Positions 1 through 6,876 of a stretch of 30,060 nucleotides of DNA are shown here, piece after piece. The position numbers were made by a program, and so were the translations under genes. This stretch comes from DATFWC01 sp045801465 (GTDB taxonomy: Bacteria > Pseudomonadota > Alphaproteobacteria > Rhizobiales > Xanthobacteraceae). Position 1 is the stretch's first letter, and every line of letters starts with the position of its first letter. Where the stretch lies: positions 1 through 30,060 of the forward strand of contig JBJMSU010000122.1 in the NCBI GenBank assembly GCA_045801465.1, given 5' to 3'. The notes beneath the pieces were generated by a model. The model saw only the letters and a program-made list of their open reading frames with translations, was not told where the DNA came from and ran no database searches.

Positions 1-2
1 CG

Positions 3-191
3 TCCGATCAGGACGCGCTGTTGAGTGCGATCTGGCTGATGGGCCAATGCAGCGTGTTCGTGCGCAACCGCGAGCACTTCGCCGGCCCGCCGTTCGGCCT
101 CAAGATCGACGAAGCTTTCGTCGAGCGGCTCACCGACCGCAGCGCCGCGCTGGCCCTGCACGGGCTGGGGCACCAGCCGCAGCCCGGATGA
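3..191 (+). CDS. TetR-family transcriptional regulator, C-terminal fragment (5' end outside window)
   Basis: An open frame enters from the left edge and ends at TGA 189-191, giving about 62 residues. The segment begins SDQDALLSAIWLMGQCSVF and continues with an HFAGPPFG stretch and helix-like residues. This resembles the C-terminal ligand/dimer domain (DUF1956, CerR-like) of some TetR/AcrR repressors, in which a 'xGQCxxF' helix is followed by an R/H-rich loop. The DNA-binding half is not in the window, so the family call rests on the tail alone. The last codons (QPQPG-stop) fall inside a REP-like palindrome, so the terminal residues are probably repeat-derived. It converges on dnaE with under 100 bp between the stop codons. 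Confidence 0.55.
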   Translation, partial: SDQDALLSAIWLMGQCSVFVRNREHFAGPPFGLKIDEAFVERLTDRSAALALHGLGHQPQPG

Positions 192-287
192 GCATCAGCG
201 AAAACCGGGATCTGCTCGCCCGCTACTGCACTGAACCGGCCGTTCCCCGGATGTCGCGCTTCGCGCTCATGCGGGCTGCAAGCCCTA
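185..287. repeat. REP-like palindromic element between convergent genes
   Basis: The stretch starts with CCCGGATGAGCATCAGCGAA and a CCGGG box, and ends with CCCCGGAT, CGCTTCGCGCTCATGCGGG and a pyrimidine-rich CCCTAC. These are inverted versions of one motif (CCCGGATGAGCG / CGCTTCGCTCATCCGGG). Related copies lie at 6736-6860, 15444-15515 and 16226-16294. The element supplies the TGA of the TetR-like gene and the TAG (rc of 285-287) of dnaE, so it fills the whole convergent gap. It may act as a bidirectional 3' hairpin. Confidence 0.6.
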
Positions 288-3200
288 CGCCGCCTCGACG
301 GCGACCACGCCGGGCACCGCCTTGATGGCGCCGGCGATCTGCGGCGACACCTTGAAGCGGCCGGGAAGCCGCACCTCCACCTCGGTGCCGCCGTTGAGCA
401 TGACCACCACGCTCACCTCGGCATCCCCCCTTGCCTCTAGGCGGCGCGCGAGGCTCTCCAGCGGCGCCTCGCTGCGCATGAACACGCGCAAGCCCTGCGT
501 GATCTTCTCCGCCGCCTGATCAAGCGGCTCGACCGACTGGATGCGCGCGCGCACCTCCTCGCCCTGCAGTTCGGCGGACAGGAAGAGGAGCACCGCCGTG
601 CCCGGCTCGAGCACCGGCCGATATTGCTGCAGTCCTTCGGCGAAGATCACCGCTTCGTAGTGGCCGGAGGCATCCGACAGCCCGACGATGCCCATGCGGC
701 CGCCGGTGCGCGTGCGGCGCTCGGTACGCGCCACCACCGTGCCGGCGACCTTGCCGGCGGTCGCGCCCGAGCGCACCGCGCGCGCGAATTCCGCCCACGA
801 CTGCACGCGCAGGCGCTTGAGCGCCGCCGCGTAATCGTCGAGCGGATGCCCGGAGAGGAAGAATCCGATCGCATCGAATTCCTTCTGCAGCCGCTCGGCC
901 GGGAGCCAGGACGGCACCGAGGGCACATGCAGCGGTGCGCTTGCCCCCATGCCGCCGAAGGAGAACTCGAGCGCACCGCTCGTCGTCATCTCGTGGCGGC
1001 GCTGGGCTTCCGCCAGGATGGCATCGGCGGCCGCAAAGGCGCGGGCGCGGTCTCCCTCCAGGCTTGCAAACGCACCGGCGGCAGCCAGGCTTTCCAGCAC
1101 GCGCTTGTTCACCGCGCGTGGACTGATGCGAGCGGCGAAGTCGGCGAGGTCGCGGAACGGCTTCTCGCCGCGCGCCGCGACGATCGATTCCACCGCTTGG
1201 CGGCCCACGCCCTTGAGCGCGGCCAGCGCGTAATGGATCACGTCGCCGGCAACCTCGAAGGTGACGCCCGAGCGGTTGACCGAGGGCGGCTCGACCGCGA
1301 TGCCGAGCCGCTCCGCCTCGCCGCGGAATTCCGCGAGCTTGTCGGTATTGCCCATGTCGAGGGTCATCGAGGCGGCGAGGAATTCGGCCGGATAGTTCGC
1401 CTTCATGTAGGCGGTCTGATAGGTGATCAAGGCGTAGGGCGCCGAGTGCGACTTGTTGAACCCGTATTCGGCAAACTTGGCGCAGGCATCGAAGATCGTC
1501 TCGGCGAGCGCCGGATCGACGCCGCGTTCCTGCGCACCGGCGAGGAAGCGGCCGCGCTGCGCCGCCATCTCGGCCTTGATCTTCTTGCCCATGGCGCGGC
1601 GCAGGAGATCGGCTTCCGCCAGCGAATAGCCGGCAAGCTCGCGCGCGATGTGCTGGACCTGCTCCTGGTAGGTGATGATGCCGTAGGTCGGAGCGAGGAT
1701 CGGCTCGAGCTTCGGATGCAGGTACTCGATCTTCTCGCGCCCGAGTTTTCGCGCGCAGTAGGTCGGGATGTTGGCCATCGGGCCTGGGCGGTAGAGCGCG
1801 ACCAGCACGATCAGGTCCTCGAAACGGTCGGGGACCATGTCGATCAGCGCCCGGCGCATGCCCTGGCTTTCCACCTGGAACACGCCGCAGGTCTCGCCGC
1901 GCGCCAGCATGTCGTAGGTCTTTGCGTCGTCGAGCGGGATGCGCAGGAGATCGAGCGCGATGCCGCGGCGGGCCACGAGCTTGGCGGCCACATCGAGGAC
2001 CGTCAGCGTCTTCAGCCCGAGGAAGTCGAATTTGACGAGCCCCGCCTGCTCCACCCATTTCATGTTGAACTGGGTGACCGGCATGTCGGATTTCGGATCG
2101 CGGTAGAGCGGCACCAGCTCGTTGAGCGGCCGGTCGCCGATGACGATGCCGGCCGCGTGCGTCGAGGCATGGCGGTAGAGGCCTTCGAGCTTCTGGGCGA
2201 TGTCGAAGGCGCGCTTGACCACCGGCTCGGAGTCACGCGCCGCCTGCAGCTGCGGCTCTTCCTCGATGGCGCGCTTGAGGCTGACCGGATTGGCCGGGTT
2301 CTGCGGCACCATCTTGCACAGCTTGTCGACCTGGCCGTACGGCATCTCCAGGACGCGGCCGACGTCACGCAGCACGCCGCGCGCCTGCAGCGAGCCGAAC
2401 GTGATGATCTGGGCGACCTGGTCGCGGCCGTAGCGCTCCTGCACGTAGCGAATGACCTCGTCACGCCGCTCCTGACAGAAGTCGATGTCGAAGTCCGGCA
2501 TCGACACGCGGTCCGGGTTGAGGAAGCGCTCGAACAGGAGGCCGAAACGGATCGGGTCGAGATCGGTGATGGTGAGCGAATAGGCCACGAGCGAGCCGGC
2601 GCCGGAGCCGCGTCCCGGCCCGACCGGAATCCCGTGCGCCTTCGCCCACTTGATGAAATCCGCGACGATGAGAAAGTAGCCGGGATACTTCATCTTCTCG
2701 ATGACGGAGAGCTCGAAGGCGAGCCGCTCGCGGTACTCCGCTTCGGTGCAGCCGGGGGCGAGACCTTGGGTGGCGATGCGCGCGTTGAGGCCCTCCTCGG
2801 CCTGGCGGCGCAACTCGGCCGCCTCGTCGACCGGAGCGCCCTGCTCCAGCGAAAAGCGCGGCAGGATCGGCTTGCGGACGTGCGGTCGGAAGGCGCAGCG
2901 CGTGGCGATCTCGATGGTGGAGGCGAGCGCCTCGGGCAGGTCGGCGAACAGGCTCGCCATTTCGCGGCGGGTCTTGAAGCGATGCTCGGGGGTGAGCTGG
3001 CGGCGGTCGCCTTCGGCGACGAGCCGGCCCTCGGCGATGCAGATCAGCGCGTCGTGCGCCTCGTAGTCTTCCGCCGTGGCGAAAAACGGCTCGTTGGCGG
3101 CGACCAGCGGAACGCCTTTGGCATAGGCGAGGTCGAGCAGCACGCCTTCGGTGGCACGCTCCCCCGGCGCGTCGTGGCGCTGCAGCTCGACATAGAGCCG

Positions 3201-3722
3201 ATTGCCGAACAGACGCAGCAGCTGGTCCAGCCGCACGCCGGCAAGCTCCATCTGGCCGCCGGCGATGGCCGCGTCGAGCGGACCGCCCGGCCCGCCGGTC
3301 AGCGCGATGAGGCCCTCGGTCGCCCCCTCCAGCCAAGTCCGCTTGACGTGCGGCGGTTCGCCCGAGGGCGTCTCCAGGAAGGCGCGCGAGGAGAGCCGCA
3401 TGAGGCTGCGGTACCCCTCCTCCCGCGCGGCCAGCAGGACGAGCCGAGGCCGCGCGACCGCCTGGCCGTTTCCCCGCGCCCCGGCCTCGGTGTCACCGAA
3501 GTCGATCGACAGCGCCGTGCCGATGATCGGCTGCACCCCGGCGTCCGCCATCTTCTCGGAAAACTCGAGCGCGCCGAACATATTGTCGCTATCGGTAAGG
3601 GCCAGCGCCGGCTGCCGGTCGGCCTTGGCGAGCTGGGCCAGCCGGGCAATCGTCAGCGCCCCTTCCAATAGCGAATAGGACGAGTGCACGTGCAGGTGCA
3701 CGAAATCGACGTCCACGCTCAC
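285..3722 (-). CDS. dnaE: DNA polymerase III subunit alpha (replicative, DnaE1 type)
   Basis: This 1145-residue protein is the catalytic subunit of the replicative polymerase. An N-terminal PHP domain opens with HLHVHSSYS (residues 9-17) and has ALTDSDNMFGALEF around 41-54. The polymerase active site has MPDFDIDF at 408-415, with D410 and D412 equivalent to the catalytic pair of E. coli DnaE, and the third aspartate, D566, in GLVKFDFLGLKTLT. The finger segment YGFNKSHSAPYAL is intact, and a C-terminal OB-fold region lies around residues 990-1090. Length, and the E. coli-like MGKK and NKSHSA regions, fit DnaE1 better than the error-prone DnaE2/ImuC. It begins at ATG 3722 and ends inside a REP-like element. 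The upstream 210 bp hold palindromes and then a small SOS-type gene in the same direction, so some readthrough from a LexA-controlled promoter is possible but not shown. Confidence 0.97.
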   Translation of the reverse strand: MSVDVDFVHLHVHSSYSLLEGALTIARLAQLAKADRQPALALTDSDNMFGALEFSEKMADAGVQPIIGTALSIDFGDTEAGARGNGQAVARPRLVLLAAREEGYRSLMRLSSRAFLETPSGEPPHVKRTWLEGATEGLIALTGGPGGPLDAAIAGGQMELAGVRLDQLLRLFGNRLYVELQRHDAPGERATEGVLLDLAYAKGVPLVAANEPFFATAEDYEAHDALICIAEGRLVAEGDRRQLTPEHRFKTRREMASLFADLPEALASTIEIATRCAFRPHVRKPILPRFSLEQGAPVDEAAELRRQAEEGLNARIATQGLAPGCTEAEYRERLAFELSVIEKMKYPGYFLIVADFIKWAKAHGIPVGPGRGSGAGSLVAYSLTITDLDPIRFGLLFERFLNPDRVSMPDFDIDFCQERRDEVIRYVQERYGRDQVAQIITFGSLQARGVLRDVGRVLEMPYGQVDKLCKMVPQNPANPVSLKRAIEEEPQLQAARDSEPVVKRAFDIAQKLEGLYRHASTHAAGIVIGDRPLNELVPLYRDPKSDMPVTQFNMKWVEQAGLVKFDFLGLKTLTVLDVAAKLVARRGIALDLLRIPLDDAKTYDMLARGETCGVFQVESQGMRRALIDMVPDRFEDLIVLVALYRPGPMANIPTYCARKLGREKIEYLHPKLEPILAPTYGIITYQEQVQHIARELAGYSLAEADLLRRAMGKKIKAEMAAQRGRFLAGAQERGVDPALAETIFDACAKFAEYGFNKSHSAPYALITYQTAYMKANYPAEFLAASMTLDMGNTDKLAEFRGEAERLGIAVEPPSVNRSGVTFEVAGDVIHYALAALKGVGRQAVESIVAARGEKPFRDLADFAARISPRAVNKRVLESLAAAGAFASLEGDRARAFAAADAILAEAQRRHEMTTSGALEFSFGGMGASAPLHVPSVPSWLPAERLQKEFDAIGFFLSGHPLDDYAAALKRLRVQSWAEFARAVRSGATAGKVAGTVVARTERRTRTGGRMGIVGLSDASGHYEAVIFAEGLQQYRPVLEPGTAVLLFLSAELQGEEVRARIQSVEPLDQAAEKITQGLRVFMRSEAPLESLARRLEARGDAEVSVVVMLNGGTEVEVRLPGRFKVSPQIAGAIKAVPGVVAVEAA

Positions 3723-3778
3723 TTAAGGTCCTCGCAGGCGGAATCGGCCACACCTCGACGAGGATGCTTGCGGCGCCC

Positions 3779-3816
3779 AGCCGCGCGTGTCCACTGGCTT
3801 AGCCGCGCCTGTCCAC
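3779..3816. repeat. Two 16-bp direct repeats, 22-bp period, upstream of dnaE
   Basis: AGCCGCGCGTGTCCAC at 3779-3794 and AGCCGCGCCTGTCCAC at 3801-3816 differ at one base and are exactly two helical turns apart. They lie 57-94 bp upstream of the dnaE start. On the coding strand each reads GTGGACA-N6-GGCT or close to it. This spacing suits a protein-binding site or a promoter element for dnaE, but no known operator was recognised. Confidence 0.4.
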
Positions 3817-3825
3817 CGTTTTGAC

Positions 3826-3863
3826 TCGTCATGCGCGGGCTTGTTGTTGGGCGCGCGCATCCA
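3826..3863. repeat. REP-like palindrome upstream of dnaE
   Basis: The segment reads TCGTCATGCGCGGGCTTG, a short spacer, then GGGCGCGCGCATCCA. The arms ATGCGCG (3831-3837) and CGCGCAT (3854-3860) pair. It resembles the widespread rhizobial intergenic motif TCGTCATGCCCGGGCTTG...CGGGCATCCA, here with drifted sequence. Confidence 0.5.
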
Positions 3864-3893
3864 TCAAAACGTCAGTCAATTAGAAGCCCATGA

Positions 3894-3916
3894 ATTGCCG
3901 GATGAAGCCCGGCAAT
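3894..3916 (-). terminator. Perfect 8-bp hairpin 3' of the 32-codon gene
   Basis: ATTGCCGG (3894-3901) and CCGGCAAT (3909-3916) form a perfect stem with a 7-nt loop, 20 bp after the stop of the small SOS-type gene. The minus strand has only a weak T-rich tail afterwards, so it may be a leaky terminator or 3' stabiliser rather than a strong intrinsic terminator. Confidence 0.35.
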
Positions 3917-3935
3917 GCTGAGGGCGCCCGCCGGG

Positions 3936-4034
3936 CTATAGCGTCGCGATGATCTGGGCCCACACCGCCACCATGCCGAGAAACAGGGCAAGGGACGCCA
4001 GGGTCGCGGCTTCGGCCATAACAACGCGGATCAC
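3936..4034 (-). CDS. 32-residue membrane protein, SOS-regulated; SidA-like candidate
   Basis: A GTG start at 4032-4034 is preceded by a near-perfect ribosome binding site (GGAGG, rc of 4041-4045) at 6-nt spacing. The frame runs 32 codons to TAG 3936-3938. The product starts VIRVVMAEAATLASLALFLG and continues MVAVWAQIIATL: one hydrophobic helix of about 20 residues with a short charged N-terminus, so a single-pass inner-membrane peptide. Upstream are a sigma70-type promoter and two LexA boxes (separate entry), so expression is expected only after DNA damage. Known from Caulobacter: SidA, a LexA-controlled inner-membrane peptide of 29 residues that blocks division at FtsW/FtsN. The match here is in size, topology and control; sequence homology could not be tested. 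Next downstream on the same strand is dnaE, 213 bp away. Confidence 0.78.
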   Translation of the reverse strand: MIRVVMAEAATLASLALFLGMVAVWAQIIATL

Positions 4035-4056
4035 GGTTTCCCTCCAGGCCTATAAG

Positions 4057-4099
4057 GAACAACACAAGAACTATGTTCCTGTTTCGTTCCAAAAGTCAA
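4057..4099 (-). promoter_or_regulatory. LexA-controlled promoter with two SOS boxes
   Basis: On the plus strand GAAC-N7-GAAC occupies 4057-4071 and GTTC-N7-GTTC occupies 4075-4089, three bases apart and mirror-imaged. Both are exact matches to the alphaproteobacterial LexA box (GTTC-N7-GTTC). On the minus strand a -35 TTGACT (rc of 4094-4099), an 18-bp spacer and a -10 CATAGT (rc of 4070-4075) form a good promoter. One box fills the spacer and the other covers the -10 and start region. Transcription would begin near 4062, about 28 nt upstream of the GTG start at 4034. LexA bound here would block RNA polymerase. Confidence 0.85.
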
Positions 4100-4260
4100 G
4101 AGCCTGCATCGACCTGGGGCTGGTGACCTTTTCGATGAGTCCCCGACGCAACGGTGAGAAGTAGAGCGTTGACACGTCGCATGCACGCGCGCGGGCCGGA
4201 TTTGAACCCGCCGGTTGGAAGGAACAAGGATCTGGCAGTCCTTGATTGATCCGACGGTGC

Positions 4261-5418
4261 TCACGGGTAATTGGAGCGAGCCCAGGAAATCAGGGACGAC
4301 AGGGCCGGGCCGCCGCCATATTCGTTGTCGCCTGAGGTGTTTTGTGCCGGCGTGCTTGCCTCGGCGCTCTGCACGCCGACCACGCGCGGCCACGGCTCTC
4401 CGTCCCACCAGCCCCACGCCGGCCCTCCCGAGTGCCCGGGCACGATATCGTTGAAGTGACCCAGCACGAAGCCGGTCTGGCCCGACGTGGACTGCGAGCC
4501 CACCGACGCCACGATGCAGTCGCCCTGAAAGGCCGGTCGCTCGGTTCCGCTGAGATCCACCGGATAGCCCATATGCTGCCAGAAGGTGCCGCTGTTCCAG
4601 TCGTCGTCATACGACCGGTATCCGGGATAGCCGACGACGTCGCCCATGCGGGTGTCGAGGACGCAGACCACATAGTCGAACGCAGTCTCAGTGTCGGTCA
4701 GGCCGTCGCCGCCGCTGACCTTGGTCCAGAAGATGACGCGCGTCGCCCACGCTTCGCCGAATGGAGTCGAGCCGTTGAAATAGGCCGGGCGGAAGCGGAC
4801 CCAACCAGCCGTCTCGTCGGCGTTCCACTGGATAACGTGATTGCACGTGAGCAGGAGTCGGGAGCCGATCGTGCAGCCGGTGGCGGTGCCGAGCGGAGAA
4901 TCGACGCGCCCGACCGTGCACCAGGGAAACGAGGTGTCGTTGTAGATGTAACGCTGATCGGGCGGGAAGACGTTCGTCGGCCGATCCAATCCACGCCCCA
5001 GCTTGCGATAGGCGGGAGGGTAGCGCACGTCGGATCGCCGCAGCGCGATCTTGCCGGGCACGTGGTCGACCTTGAGGTATTCGGGACGCAGGCCGGTCAG
5101 CTCCCGCAATGCGGCCCCCGGCTTGATCGACGTCCGATCAATGCGCTGCGTCGGGATCGTCTCGTATTCGAACCGGCGGCCCAGTTCCGCGCCACGGATT
5201 CGCACCCGAACGCGGTAGCGATCCGTCGCGCCGCGGACCCGCACCAGGTCGAGCTTCGAACCGGGCGGCAGCTTGAGCTGACCGAATGTCAGCTCGACGT
5301 ATTGCGGCGGCTTGGCGCGCGCTCTGAGCGACTTCAATCGCCTGACCTGCTGCCCCGTCAGCGGCTTGGAAGGCAGTTCATCGCGGCTTTGGGTCTTCCT
5401 TCGTCCTCGCTTGGCCAT
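4261..5418 (-). CDS. Trypsin-like/V8-like serine protease
   Basis: This 385-residue protein has a chymotrypsin-fold catalytic triad. His194 is in LLLTCNHVI, Asp248 in TAFDYVVCVLD, and the nucleophile Ser330 in VPGHSGGPAW. The first 150 residues are basic and of unknown fold; the protease domain follows from about residue 165. ATG 5416-5418 was chosen because GGGAGAG lies just upstream; an in-frame ATG at 5466 would add 16 residues without a better site. The N-terminus (MAKRGRRKTQSRDEL) is strongly basic and no signal peptide is seen, which is odd for a family that is usually exported. GHSGGP with an upstream TGCTIGSRLLLTCNHV fits glutamyl-endopeptidase-like (S1B/V8) enzymes. Substrate unknown. 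It is followed by about 225 bp without a gene before the LexA region. Confidence 0.85.
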   Translation of the reverse strand: MAKRGRRKTQSRDELPSKPLTGQQVRRLKSLRARAKPPQYVELTFGQLKLPPGSKLDLVRVRGATDRYRVRVRIRGAELGRRFEYETIPTQRIDRTSIKPGAALRELTGLRPEYLKVDHVPGKIALRRSDVRYPPAYRKLGRGLDRPTNVFPPDQRYIYNDTSFPWCTVGRVDSPLGTATGCTIGSRLLLTCNHVIQWNADETAGWVRFRPAYFNGSTPFGEAWATRVIFWTKVSGGDGLTDTETAFDYVVCVLDTRMGDVVGYPGYRSYDDDWNSGTFWQHMGYPVDLSGTERPAFQGDCIVASVGSQSTSGQTGFVLGHFNDIVPGHSGGPAWGWWDGEPWPRVVGVQSAEASTPAQNTSGDNEYGGGPALSSLISWARSNYP

Positions 5419-5583
5419 GTGCGACTCTCCCTCGGCTTCGCCGTGAGCGGCGCCGCAATGAGCCACGTACTCCGATCGACGGCCGACGCGAACGGGCGTG
5501 AGAGCACGATGGCCAGACGCCTGGCGAGCCGGCGATCGTACCGCTCATTGAAGTCGAGCGCGACAATAACCTGCGCAGATGTT

Positions 5584-5609
5584 GTGCGGCGGTGATGTCA
5601 CCGCCGCAC
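5584..5609. terminator. Perfect 12-bp inverted repeat, 2-nt spacer
   Basis: GTGCGGCGGTGA (5584-5595) and TCACCGCCGCAC (5598-5609) are exact inverse complements around TG. The right arm contains the TGA stop (5598-5600, minus strand) of the metalloprotease-like remnant. No T-run follows on either strand, so this is a strong 3' hairpin rather than a canonical intrinsic terminator. Confidence 0.45.
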
Positions 5610-5849
5610 GGCGCGGCGGGCGCGGAGGACGTGCACGCGCGTCAGGAACGTGTGCGTCACGAAGTGGTTCATGAGCATGTTGGTGGCGGGAATGGGATCG
5701 TTGTGATCGATCGTGAGACAGTGGCCGGCCTCATGGCTGATCAGCATGCCGGGATCGCCGTCGCCGCTGTCGTTCGTCGCGGCCCTAGCGCCACGCAGAC
5801 GACAGCACCACGACCTTGGCGCCGACCTCGACGCGCTTGTAGAGGTCGA
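5598..5849 (-). pseudogene. C-terminal remnant of an HExxH (metzincin-like) zinc metalloprotease
   Basis: In the minus-strand frame ending at TGA 5598-5600, the last 49 codons (ATG at 5745-5747) begin MLISHEAGHCLTIDHNDP and continue with TNMLMNHF. HEAGHCLTIDH has the zinc-binding HExxHxxxxxH layout, and NMLMN looks like the Met-turn of metzincins. The frame stays open only to 5849, where a stop occurs, and its upstream part overlaps the L,D-transpeptidase gene in another frame, where it no longer looks like protein sequence. The simplest reading is the 3' end of a protease gene whose front was lost when this block was rearranged. A separate short gene starting at 5747 is less likely, since the motif would sit at the very N-terminus. 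Confidence 0.5.
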
Positions 5850-6603
5850 TCACGTCCTGATTGATCATGCGGATGCAGCCGGAGGAGACGCTCCGGCCGA
5901 TGGTCCACGGCTCGACGGTGCCGTGGATGCGGAACAGCGTGTCCTTGTTGCCCTGCCACAGGTACATGGCGCGCGCTCCCAACGGATTGCGCGGTCCGCC
6001 CGCCATGCCGATGCCGCTCCTGAGCTCGCTCATCTGCCGCATGAGCTCGGGCTGGCGCGAAAGCATCTCCTTGGGCGGATACCAGTCGGGCCACTCCTGC
6101 TTGTCGTGGATGGTCGCCACTCCCGACCAGCCGAAGCCTTCGCGTCCCACGCCGACGCCATAACGGATCGCCCGACCGCCGCCCTCGACGAAATAAAGAT
6201 AGCGACTGTGCGGGTCGATGACGATGGTGCCCGGCTGTTCGTTGGTCGGATACGCCACCTCCTTGCGCAGATAGGCCGGGTCGACATCGGCCAGACGCAG
6301 TGCCGGAATCGGGAAAGGTTCGCCAGCCACGCCGGCGTAGAGGCTCGCATATTGACCCGCCGCGCTGGGGTCGAGCGCCGGCGTGATGTCCCTTGGCTGG
6401 ACCACGACGTCGCGCGCATCGGGCGGGAGGGTCGGCGCGACCTGAAGCGGGGCGCGCGGCGGCGGCGCAGGAGAGCGCGGTCCGGCACTCCACCCCTGGC
6501 ACGCCCATTGGTAGCGGTCGCAGTCCTGGGCGAACGCGCTGCCGTGGCTGATGAATGCACTGATGAGAATGAGAGAGATGGCCGCTACGCGCTGGTACAA
6601 CAT
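5785..6603 (-). CDS. Secreted L,D-transpeptidase (YkuD domain)
   Basis: This 272-residue enzyme is predicted to form 3-3 crosslinks in peptidoglycan or to attach proteins to it in the periplasm. A signal peptide spans residues 1-26 (hydrophobic AAISLILISAF, AFAQ cleavage). A Pro-rich linker (about 40-70) precedes the YkuD domain at about 124-266. The catalytic block is complete: His227 in RIHGTVEPW, then SVSSGCIRM with Cys243 and Arg245. The start at ATG 6601-6603 gives the signal peptide directly at the N-terminus; longer in-frame versions would add REP-derived residues. It is followed within 50 bp by the metalloprotease remnant. Many rhizobial paralogues exist, so no gene symbol is given. 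Confidence 0.93.
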   Translation of the reverse strand: MLYQRVAAISLILISAFISHGSAFAQDCDRYQWACQGWSAGPRSPAPPPRAPLQVAPTLPPDARDVVVQPRDITPALDPSAAGQYASLYAGVAGEPFPIPALRLADVDPAYLRKEVAYPTNEQPGTIVIDPHSRYLYFVEGGGRAIRYGVGVGREGFGWSGVATIHDKQEWPDWYPPKEMLSRQPELMRQMSELRSGIGMAGGPRNPLGARAMYLWQGNKDTLFRIHGTVEPWTIGRSVSSGCIRMINQDVIDLYKRVEVGAKVVVLSSAWR

Positions 6604-6735
6604 GTGCCGTCCGCCCAAGTGCAGCTGGATCGCCCCGGTGGAGGGCTCCCTCAGCCATATTATTGGTGCGCGAACTTTGGCGTAAATCGGACGCCGCTGC
6701 GGCCTGGGTTCTTGGTAAACGGCGCCGGCGCCGGA

Positions 6736-6860
6736 GCCCGGATGAGCATCAGCGAAATCCGGGAGCGGTCGCTCCCGTTTGCCGGCCGCAGGGCGGAATA
6801 GCGCAGCGTATTCCCAACTCCCGAGCCACACGGGCGCAATACGCTTCGCTATTGCGCCCT
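6736..6860. repeat. Compound REP-like palindromes between L,D-transpeptidase and peroxidase genes
   Basis: At 6736-6764 GCCCGGATGAGCATCAGCGA and CCGGGAG repeat the motif found at 185-287. At 6790-6813 an imperfect copy of GGCGGAATAGCGCAGCGTATTCC is present. At 6832-6859 GGGCGCAATA and TATTGCGCCC form a perfect 10-bp stem with an 8-nt loop (CGCTTCGC). Together these are the rhizobial 'GGCGCAATAGCGAAGCGTATTGCGCC' type of REP. The 273 bp between the two genes otherwise shows no coding signal. Confidence 0.65.
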
Positions 6861-6876
6861 ACAGCTGCTGCGCGCC

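Noticed and set aside
624..3671. Long open frame on the plus strand opposite dnaE (over 1000 codons)
   Set aside because: It mirrors the codon pattern of dnaE in GC-rich DNA, has Arg/Ala/His-rich composition without domains, and the opposite strand encodes a full DnaE.
3949..4164. Plus-strand 71-codon frame across the LexA boxes
   Set aside because: It overlaps the promoter, both SOS boxes and the small gene on the other strand, and has no ribosome binding site.
4190..4245. tRNA-like segment: rc contains GGGTTCAAATCC, like a T-arm
   Set aside because: The T-stem has a mismatch and no anticodon arm or acceptor stem could be placed. It might be a tRNA fragment left by integration, but there is no second copy or integrase to support that.
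5467..5597. Minus-strand frame continuing after the metalloprotease stop (VIVALDFNERYDRRLARRLA)
   Set aside because: It has no start codon with a ribosome binding site, runs into the serine protease gene in another frame and shows no recognised domain.
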